A DNA stretch of 7,280 nt from UKL13-2 sp043768625 (GTDB lineage: Bacteria; Pseudomonadota; Gammaproteobacteria; Burkholderiales; Usitatibacteraceae). The position numbers were made by a program, and so were the translations under genes. Below the pieces are notes generated by a model. The model worked only from the letters and a program-made list of their open reading frames with translations, searched no databases and had not been told where the DNA came from. Shown piece after piece: positions 1-5,158 of the stretch; position 1 is the stretch's first letter, and each line of letters begins with the position of its first letter. The DNA lies in contig JAYVKG010000118.1 of the NCBI GenBank assembly GCA_043768625.1, forward strand, positions 1-7,280, written 5' to 3'.

Positions 1-332
1 GCCTCAAAGGTGCGAACGTCCCGGCTTTCGTCTCGTTGATACAGCGCCGCTTTTTTGTCTCGGGCGAGTCGCGCCGCCGCTAGTGTGAACTCGCCCTGCC
101 GGGTGCCATAAGTGCCAAGAGGAATACGCACCGTACTGCCGTCCGCAAGTGCGTAGCGCCAATACCAACGATGCACGGCACCTTGTCCGGGCTTTTCAGG
201 CGAGGCGCGCAACTGCAGCGTGCCCTTGCCACGCTCTGCCCCGGGATCGCTGACCCATAAGGACTTACCGGCTTTACTTGCCCGCTTAATTGCCGACTTT
301 ATGTCAGCTTCCGTCCACGTCGCTTTGCTCAT
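1..332 (-). CDS. Tyrosine site-specific integrase, N-terminal part (partial)
   Basis: This gene runs leftwards out of the window; 110 complete codons from the ATG at 332 are visible. The translation begins MSKATWTEADIKSAIKRASK and contains the pattern of the arm-DNA-binding domain (DUF4102 type) of P4/phage-like integrases: a short helix, then WVSD, then a beta-sheet stretch with HRWYWRYALADG and VRIPLGTYG, then a helix rich in Ala and Arg (TLAAARLARDKKAAL). This domain binds arm-type sites beside the att core. The core-binding and catalytic domains, with the R-H-R-Y residues, lie outside the window. The Shine-Dalgarno sequence is weak: a GGCGGA lies 10 bases before the ATG. The 11-bp tandem repeat and a sigma70-like promoter sit just upstream. 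The family call is firm; whether the full gene is intact is unknown. Confidence 0.85.
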   Translation of the reverse strand, partial: MSKATWTEADIKSAIKRASKAGKSLWVSDPGAERGKGTLQLRASPEKPGQGAVHRWYWRYALADGSTVRIPLGTYGTRQGEFTLAAARLARDKKAALYQRDESRDVRTFE

Positions 333-355
333 ATCCGTTAGGTCCGCCGCTGTTT

Positions 356-377
356 GGTGCCAGTACGGTGCCAGTAG
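356..377. repeat. 11-bp tandem repeat in integrase leader (candidate Int arm sites)
   Basis: Two adjacent units, GGTGCCAGTAC and GGTGCCAGTAG, differ only in the last base. They lie 24 bp upstream of the integrase start codon and downstream of its predicted promoter. Short direct repeats beside an integrase gene are typical of arm-type binding sites for the integrase N-terminal domain. Int bound here could also repress its own transcription. That role is inferred from position only. Confidence 0.4.
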
Positions 378-398
378 AATCGCTGGCTGACTGCGGAC

Positions 399-427
399 AG
401 TATAAAACAAGAAAATACAACGGACAA
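399..427 (-). promoter_or_regulatory. Predicted sigma70 promoter of the integrase gene
   Basis: On the minus strand, TTGTCC (422-427) and TATACT (399-404) are separated by exactly 17 bp, with four and five matches respectively to TTGACA and TATAAT. Transcription would start near 391-393, leaving a leader of about 60 bases that contains the 11-bp tandem repeat. The -35 region overlaps one copy of a 10-bp sequence (TACAACGGAC, 416-425) that recurs at the att junction. Confidence 0.5.
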
Positions 428-526
428 CAGTTAATTGCTGATTTGAATACGAATATTTTTATATGTTGATTAGTGAAGTTTCCGCGCTTGTCCGTAATAA
501 TCCAGAAAAGTTTATGTACAACGGAC
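416..526. repeat. 10-bp direct repeat TACAACGGAC flanking the int-att interval
   Basis: TACAACGGAC occurs at 416-425 and again at 517-526, where it spans the left edge of the tRNA-Leu fragment. The shared part includes the 5' strand of the anticodon stem. A related inverted heptamer pair, CGGACAA at 421-427 and TTGTCCG at 488-494, lies in the same interval. These could be integrase or excisionase recognition sites in the attachment region, but they are short and may be chance. Confidence 0.3.
459..471 (-). promoter_or_regulatory. Possible IHF-binding site in the attachment region
   Basis: Read on the minus strand this gives AATCAACATATAA, which fits the IHF consensus WATCAANNNNTTR at eight of nine specified positions. 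It lies in an AT-rich stretch (about 428-480) between the integrase promoter and the tRNA fragment, where IHF commonly bends DNA for tyrosine-recombinase integration complexes. Such a match is easily found by chance in AT-rich DNA, so confidence is low. Confidence 0.2.
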
Positions 527-583
527 TTAAAATCCGTCGCCCTTTAACAAGGCGTACCGGTTCGATTCCGGTCCTGGGCACCA
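521..583 (+). pseudogene. 3' fragment of tRNA-Leu(UAA), att site of the element
   Basis: The piece holds a perfect anticodon stem (ACGGA 521-525, TCCGT 533-537) around a 7-base loop CTTAAAA with anticodon TAA at 528-530. After it come a variable arm with a CGCC/GGCG stem (538-554), a T arm (ACCGG, TTCGATT, CCGGT, 556-572), the 3' acceptor strand CCTGGGC, discriminator A and CCA (573-583). The long variable arm and TAA anticodon identify leucine. The matching acceptor 5' strand GCCCAGG and a D arm are absent from the preceding sequence, so this cannot fold as a tRNA. Similarity to tRNA-Leu starts at the anticodon stem, implying strand exchange at or near the anticodon loop. Confidence 0.8.
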
Positions 584-753
584 CTATAAATTGCCGACTC
601 GCGCCGACTTCTGGTTTGTAAATTTTGTTGAAGCCTCTAGCACTGGCGCGCCTCTTCAGCTTATTGTGTCCCGAACGCCGCGTCTAATGGCGTTTTACGT
701 TGCCTGATTGAGTTGCGCATTTTTAATTAAATTAGTCCTGCAGGGCGCGCCAT
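584..753. other. Gene-free stretch containing a cluster of rare 8-bp palindromes
   Basis: No credible gene lies here. A GGCGCGCC (AscI-type) palindrome is at 645-652. At 723-751 there follow TTAATTAA (PacI-type, 723-730), CCTGCAGG (SbfI-type, 737-744) and a second GGCGCGCC (744-751) sharing one base with it. The last site ends two bases before the stop codon of the Bug-family gene. Such density of different 8-mers resembles a cloning polylinker, though it may be natural. No convincing intrinsic terminator is visible for the minus-strand gene that ends here. Confidence 0.5.
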
Positions 754-1737
754 TCAATCTATTTTTGCACCAGATTTTTTTGCCACTTCCGCCCATTTCA
801 CGATGTCGTTTTTTACCATCTGCATTGCTTCGCGCGGACTGTTGCCCACGATCTCGGCGCCTTGCAATGCAAAACGCGCATGCAAATCAGGCGCCGCAAG
901 CACTTTGACTGCGGCGGCATTCAACTTCGCCAGAATGTCTTTCGGTGTCGCGGCTGGCGCAAAAAAACCGAACCAGTTAGTGGATTCAAAATCGGGAAAA
1001 CCCGACTCGGCGACCGTCGGCAAGTCCGGCATCAGCTTTGAGCGGGTTGCGCCAGTGACGGCCAGCGCTTTGACCTTGCCCGATTTAATCAGCGAGCCAA
1101 TTGAAATGGTTGAGTCATACATGACTGAAATCTGGCCCGACAGCAGATCCGGAAACACGAATGCGCTGCCTTTGTACGGGATGTGGGTAATCTGCGTGCC
1201 GTTGAGGGTATTGAACATTTCGCCGGTGAGATGCGAAATGGTGCCATTACCGGAGGAGCCGAAATTGAGCTTGCCCGGATTGGCCTTTGCATAGGCGACC
1301 AATTCCCTGATGTTATTGGCCGGCACCGCGGGATTGATGACCACCACATTTTGCGATACGGCCAGCATGGTGATGAATGCAAAATCCTTAATCGGATCGT
1401 AGGGCAATTTTTTGTAAAGACTGACTGCTATTGCATGATTGCTGGTGGTGCCGATGGTGAGTGTGTAGCCGTCGGGGACCGCCTTGGCAACGATGTCCGC
1501 CCCAATGGTGCCGCCGGCACCCGGTTTGTTTTCGATGATGACCTGTTGTTTCAATTCGTCGCCGAGCTTGGCGGCGAAATCACGTGAAAGAATGTCGGTG
1601 GCACCGCCCGGTGGAAAGCCGAGAACAATCTTGATCGGCTTGGTCGGCCACGTTTGCGCAGATACAATGGCGGCGGTTGAGGCAAGCACCATCACGGTTG
1701 CGATCACGAGCAGGTTTGCGCATTCGCGTAGTTTCAT
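754..1737 (-). CDS. Bug/TctC-family tripartite tricarboxylate transporter substrate-binding protein
   Basis: This encodes a 327-residue periplasmic solute-binding protein. The N-terminus has a basic start, a hydrophobic segment at about 8-26 and a likely signal peptidase I site after VSA (27|28). The mature protein has family features in order: WPTKPIKIVLGFPPGGATD (30-48), ENKPGAGG (69-76), FGSSGNG (159-165), HIPYKG (185-190) and the WFGFFAPAATP segment (255-265). The length fits the family, which is usually about 320-330 residues. Members bind small carboxylates or related organic acids for TTT transport or sensing; the ligand here cannot be predicted. No TctA/TctB membrane genes are adjacent, so it is an orphan, as is common in Burkholderiales. 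A GGGGT sequence about 6 bases before the ATG supports the start. It diverges from the EamA permease gene. Confidence 0.93.
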   Translation of the reverse strand: MKLRECANLLVIATVMVLASTAAIVSAQTWPTKPIKIVLGFPPGGATDILSRDFAAKLGDELKQQVIIENKPGAGGTIGADIVAKAVPDGYTLTIGTTSNHAIAVSLYKKLPYDPIKDFAFITMLAVSQNVVVINPAVPANNIRELVAYAKANPGKLNFGSSGNGTISHLTGEMFNTLNGTQITHIPYKGSAFVFPDLLSGQISVMYDSTISIGSLIKSGKVKALAVTGATRSKLMPDLPTVAESGFPDFESTNWFGFFAPAATPKDILAKLNAAAVKVLAAPDLHARFALQGAEIVGNSPREAMQMVKNDIVKWAEVAKKSGAKID

Positions 1738-1739
1738 TT

Positions 1740-1768
1740 TTTACCCCATTATCAAAGACATTTATTAT
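1740..1768 (+). promoter_or_regulatory. Predicted promoter of the EamA permease gene
   Basis: TTTACC (1740-1745) and TATTAT (1763-1768) are separated by 17 bp on the plus strand and match the sigma70 hexamers at four and five positions. The start would fall near 1775, about 45 bases before the TTG start codon. The -10 lies inside the 17-bp dyad. A weaker minus-strand counterpart for the Bug gene (TTGCCG at 1783-1788, TAATAA at 1762-1767, 15-bp spacer) overlaps the same bases. Confidence 0.35.
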
Positions 1769-1772
1769 GTCT
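1756..1772. promoter_or_regulatory. 17-bp dyad in the divergent intergenic region (candidate operator)
   Basis: AGACAT (1756-1761) and ATGTCT (1767-1772) form a perfect 6-bp inverted repeat around the AT spacer TTATT. The dyad sits 18 bp upstream of the Bug start codon and covers predicted -10 elements in both directions, so a bound dimeric regulator could control both genes. No regulator gene is adjacent. Confidence 0.3.
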
Positions 1773-1819
1773 GCATACCGACCGGCAAGAAAACTTTTCG
1801 TGTTCAGTGGAATGAAGCT

Positions 1820-2743
1820 TTGTCTGTAACTTCTCCCATCGCAATTACCCAAAAAACGTGGCTACCCTACCTCGTACTCGGTGTCGCCGTATTGACGGTA
1901 TCGAGTGCGGCGATCCTGATTCGCGTGGCCCAGGCCGAAGGCGTCCACTCGATCACGATTGCAGCGTGGCGTTTGACCATAGCAGCTGGCCTGCTGTGGC
2001 CGCTGGCGTGGGCAAAATCATCGAAGGATATCCTCGCGTTGAAAAAGACCGATTGGCTGCTCGGTGGCGCGGCAGGACTATTTCTGGCAATGCACTTCGC
2101 GGCGTGGATCTCGTCGCTGGGTTTCACGTCGGTGGCCAGCAGCACGGCGCTGGTCACGACCAATCCGATCTGGATCGCGCTGGTGTCGTGGTTATTTTTT
2201 CGTGAGCAGCCTGGACGCTGGCTGGTGTTTGGCATCGTCGCGGTCGTATTTGGCAGCGCGTTGATTTTTTTATCCGATGGGCGTCTTGTTGAAGGCAGCG
2301 GCGGCAGCAACCCGATGCTGGGCAATACGCTCGCGTTGGTGGGCTCGCTTACCGTGTGCGGTTATCTGCTCATCGGCCGGCGCTTGCGCAGGACCATGTC
2401 GCTACTCCCGTACATCTGGCTGGTGTATTCGAGTGCAGCGGTCGCGTTGCTGGTGACGTCGGTGATGAGTGGTGCCGCACTGACGGGATTTTCCTCCCGC
2501 GCCTGGCTTTGCCTGATCGCGCTCGCACTGGGGCCACAGTTGCTAGGGCATAGCGCCATCAACTGGGCGCTGAAACACGTATCCGCGACGTTCATTGCCA
2601 TCACTATTTTGGGAGAGCCTATCGGTTCCGCCCTGCTCGCATGGCTGATTTTCGGCGAACGATTCGCGCCACTTCAACTGACCGGGTTTGCGATGTTGCT
2701 GGCGGGCATCTATCTGGCGGCGCGGGGGGAAACGCAGTCGTAG
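1820..2743 (+). CDS. EamA/DMT-superfamily permease
   Basis: From a TTG start at 1820 this encodes 307 residues, the usual size for a ten-helix drug/metabolite transporter with two EamA repeats. Repeat 1 (about 15-152) includes the AWRLTIAAGLLWPLAWA segment, HFAAWISSLGFTSVASSTAL (92-111, beside NPIWIALVSWLFF) and ends LIFLSDG. Repeat 2 (about 168-303) contains GNTLALVGSLTVCGYLLIGR, GHSAINWALKHVSATFIAI and LGEPIGSALLAWLIFGE, typical of the family. The frame stays open upstream, but that part is antisense to the Bug gene and implausible. No ATG lies in frame between it and residue 91. TTG 1820 has GGA 8 bases upstream and sits just before the first helix. Family members export or import small metabolites such as amino acids; the substrate here is unknown. 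The glycosyltransferase genes follow after 57 bp in the same direction, so a flippase-like role is conceivable but not shown. Confidence 0.88.
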   Translation: MSVTSPIAITQKTWLPYLVLGVAVLTVSSAAILIRVAQAEGVHSITIAAWRLTIAAGLLWPLAWAKSSKDILALKKTDWLLGGAAGLFLAMHFAAWISSLGFTSVASSTALVTTNPIWIALVSWLFFREQPGRWLVFGIVAVVFGSALIFLSDGRLVEGSGGSNPMLGNTLALVGSLTVCGYLLIGRRLRRTMSLLPYIWLVYSSAAVALLVTSVMSGAALTGFSSRAWLCLIALALGPQLLGHSAINWALKHVSATFIAITILGEPIGSALLAWLIFGERFAPLQLTGFAMLLAGIYLAARGETQS

Positions 2744-2751
2744 CAGTCGCT

Positions 2752-2757
2752 TATAAT
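2752..2757 (+). promoter_or_regulatory. Perfect -10 hexamer ahead of the glycosyltransferase genes
   Basis: A perfect TATAAT lies 43 bp upstream of the GTG start at 2801, in the 57-bp gap after the permease. No good -35 hexamer is found at 16-18 bp (GAAACG at 2729-2734 is poor), so it would be weak or activator-dependent. It may start the glycosyltransferase operon; readthrough from the permease gene is the alternative. Confidence 0.3.
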
Positions 2758-2800
2758 CTCCTGTCTTGCCAAATTTTCCCTATTACCAAGTCAATAACCT

Positions 2801-5140
2801 GTGAGTCGAATCGATATCATCATCCCGGTGTACAGCGGAGCCGCTGAAACGCGCCGGTGCATTGAAAGTGTATTTGCCGCAAGCAATACGCAGTCGGTTG
2901 AAATCGTGGTGATGAACGATGCCAGTCCCGACCCGGAGATCACGGCGTATCTCGCCGATCTAGCCAAGAGCGCGCGCATCACCTTGGTCACCAATGAATT
3001 AAATCTCGGTTTCGTCGCGACATGCAACCGCGCCATGCAATTGCATGCCGAGCGTGACGTCGTGTTGCTCAACAGCGATACCATCGTTGGCGACGGCTGG
3101 CTGGACCGGATGGTTGCCTGCGCAGCGGTCACGCCGCAGACGGCAAGCGTTACGCCGTTTTCCAACAACGCGACACTCTGCAGTTATCCGCGTCTGGCAA
3201 TTTCGAACGAATTGTCATCATCCACGCCGCTTCGCGCACTGGACGCGATGTTCGCTACGGTCAACGCAGGCTGCTCGGTTGAAATCCCAACGGGCGTGGG
3301 CTTCTGCATGCTGTTGACGCGCGTCGCCATTGATGCCATCGGCATGTTTGATGTCGAGGCATTTGGCCGTGGCTATGGCGAAGAAAATGACTGGTGCATG
3401 CGCGCAACGGCGCAGGGTTTTACGCACCGCTTGTGCGGTGACGTATTTGTGTATCACAAGGGCGAGGTGTCATTTGGCATTGATGCGTCCGCCAGGAAAC
3501 AGCACGCACAGGCAGTCATCGATGCGCGTTACCCCGCATATCACGAACTGATTGCGCGCCACCTTGAGGATGATCCTGCCCGCATGCTGCGGAGGCGGGT
3601 GGACCTTATTCGTCTCGCAACCTCGAACCGGCCACGGGTGTTGTTGGTGACGCACAATCGGGGCGGCGGCATTGGCAGGCACGTCAATGATCTCGCGGCG
3701 TTACTTTCAGATTCACTGGAAGTGCTGGTGCTGAAGCCGCATGACGAGCAAAGCATGTCGTTGTCTTGGGCGCGTCAAAGCGAAGAATTCAGCGTATTTT
3801 TTGAGGATCGCAAAAAACCGCAAGAACTGCTTGCATTGCTGCGCGCGGTCGGTATTTCGAGAATACATCTGCACCATGTTCATGGCCTGCCCGCGTACGT
3901 TCTTGATTTGCACGGCGAGCTTGGCGTGCCGTTGGACATTACGCTACACGATTATTTTTCGGTGAAGCCGCGCGATCAATTGGGTCCCGGCGGGTCGGTT
4001 GAATTGTGCTGCAATGCGCCGGAAAACACCTGGGAATTTGCCGATGACGAATGGCAACAGCACATGGGTCCGCTACTCGGCGTCGCAGATCGTGTGATCA
4101 CTCCCTCGCATGATCTCGCGCGGCGCATGAAGGAATTTTTTCCCAATATTAAGTTTCAAGTTCGTCGACATCCCGATTTTGCCGCCTGGCCTGCGACTAT
4201 AACGCACAAGGTGCTGGTGCTCGGCTCACTCACCATCGAAAAAGGATTAAAGGTTGTTGAGGCATGCGCGATGGACGCACGCGCACGCCAGCTGCCGTTA
4301 TTCTTCAAGCTGATCGGCCACACTGCGGAATCAATCGCAAGATTTCCTGACGTACCACTGGTCATCGGTGGAACCTATCGGGAGGAGGATCTGGAACAAC
4401 TGATCGCACTTGAAAAGGCCGACGCGTTTTTGTTCCCAGCGCAAATTCCGGAAAGCTACTCGTACACGTTGACGGCCGCACTACGGACAAATCTGCCGAT
4501 CATTGCTTCGGCATTGGGCGCGTTCAACGAGCGCCTCGACGGCGATCCGCGCGCGCATACCGTTTTGTGGGATGCGGCAGCTGGCGTTTGGAACGACGCG
4601 CTTCTGGCGGCTATCGGCGGCGACCACCAGACCCAATGTGCGCGGACTGGCGACGATGAGGCACAGCCTTTCCTGCGAGCTTATGTCAGTTGGTACCTTG
4701 AACCGATCCCGACAAAAGCGCCGCCGATCTCATCGACTATGGATTTGTCGCCACTGACGGTGTATGCGCCGAAAAACCAACAGCCACAAAGCGACTACTC
4801 GCTCCAGCAGTTGTTCAAAATGGCTGTTGAGTGCGGCAACGCAATGGCGATAAGTGAGTTGCGGCGCGGTGTCGGCGTGGCCGATGCCGACAACGTCAGT
4901 GCCCGCGATGAGATTGCCATCGCGTCGCAGAGAATCGAAACGCTCCTTGGTGAAATCGATGCATTGCAATTTAAGTTTGGCGCAATGCAAGCGCGATTGG
5001 AAGTTGAACGGGACTTGGCACGAACCGCATTCGATTCGGTAATTTTCAGTACATCCTGGCGGCTAACCGGCCCCCTGCGTTCAGCGGTTGAATGGACGCG
5101 TGACAAGCGCGCAAGATTCACTAAACCCGCTGATGAGTAA
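2801..5140 (+). CDS. Bifunctional-type glycosyltransferase: GT2 domain fused to GT4-like domain
   Basis: This encodes 779 residues starting at GTG 2801, directly before the first beta strand (IDIIIPVYSGA). The Shine-Dalgarno sequence is poor. Residues 1 to about 265 form a GT-A, GT2-type domain with NDAS (39-42), LNSD as the DXD-like metal site (90-93), GYGEENDWCMR (191-201, catalytic acid region) and VYHKGEVSFG (217-226). Residues 279-630 form a GT-B, GT4-like domain: a Gly-rich loop in RGGGIGRH (287-294), LHDYF (382-386), VLGSLTIEKGL (473-483) and PESYSYTLTAAL (550-561). The usual EX7E second Glu is Ala559 here. Residues 700-745 are a predicted coiled coil, followed by TSWRLTGPLR (751-760), a tail I recall from other large surface-glycan transferases. 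It probably adds two sugars, or one sugar plus a scaffolding role, to a cell-surface polysaccharide on the cytoplasmic side of the membrane. Donor and acceptor are unknown. Confidence 0.88.
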   Translation: MSRIDIIIPVYSGAAETRRCIESVFAASNTQSVEIVVMNDASPDPEITAYLADLAKSARITLVTNELNLGFVATCNRAMQLHAERDVVLLNSDTIVGDGWLDRMVACAAVTPQTASVTPFSNNATLCSYPRLAISNELSSSTPLRALDAMFATVNAGCSVEIPTGVGFCMLLTRVAIDAIGMFDVEAFGRGYGEENDWCMRATAQGFTHRLCGDVFVYHKGEVSFGIDASARKQHAQAVIDARYPAYHELIARHLEDDPARMLRRRVDLIRLATSNRPRVLLVTHNRGGGIGRHVNDLAALLSDSLEVLVLKPHDEQSMSLSWARQSEEFSVFFEDRKKPQELLALLRAVGISRIHLHHVHGLPAYVLDLHGELGVPLDITLHDYFSVKPRDQLGPGGSVELCCNAPENTWEFADDEWQQHMGPLLGVADRVITPSHDLARRMKEFFPNIKFQVRRHPDFAAWPATITHKVLVLGSLTIEKGLKVVEACAMDARARQLPLFFKLIGHTAESIARFPDVPLVIGGTYREEDLEQLIALEKADAFLFPAQIPESYSYTLTAALRTNLPIIASALGAFNERLDGDPRAHTVLWDAAAGVWNDALLAAIGGDHQTQCARTGDDEAQPFLRAYVSWYLEPIPTKAPPISSTMDLSPLTVYAPKNQQPQSDYSLQQLFKMAVECGNAMAISELRRGVGVADADNVSARDEIAIASQRIETLLGEIDALQFKFGAMQARLEVERDLARTAFDSVIFSTSWRLTGPLRSAVEWTRDKRARFTKPADE

Positions 5141-5158
5141 ACTGGTCTCGACTTGAGC

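Larger units (their letters stand above)
1..583. mobile_element. Right end of a tRNA-Leu-integrated element (genomic island or prophage)
   Basis: A tyrosine integrase gene and a 3' fragment of tRNA-Leu(UAA) lie within 200 bp of each other, the usual layout at one end of an element inserted into a tRNA gene. The fragment reads rightwards and ends in CCA. In tRNA-targeted integration the element supplies a replacement 3' end, so the intact tRNA stays at the far end and the displaced 3' piece marks the near end. The element therefore extends left, out of the window, and the DNA right of 583 is the original chromosomal flank. Cargo is not visible. The boundary is seen in the sequence; the polarity and existence of the rest of the element are inferred. 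Confidence 0.7.

Noticed and set aside
521..583. An intact or intron-containing tRNA-Leu(UAA) gene
   Set aside because: No acceptor 5' strand (GCCCAGG) or D arm lies upstream. Group I introns in tRNA-Leu(UAA) interrupt the anticodon loop, but here both strands of the anticodon stem and the loop are contiguous.
674..696. Hairpin AACGCC/GGCGTT followed by TTT as an intrinsic terminator
   Set aside because: The stem is only 6 bp with a 9-base loop, the T run is short and overlaps the stem, and it is oriented away from the minus-strand gene that would need it.
803..1294. A 163-codon plus-strand open frame opposite the Bug gene
   Set aside because: It is the antisense shadow of a conserved gene, has no recognisable domain and no ribosome-binding site.
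1484..1819. N-terminal extension of the EamA permease back to 1484
   Set aside because: This stretch is antisense to the well-supported Bug gene and encodes low-complexity residues unlike any transporter start. The family length fits the TTG at 1820.
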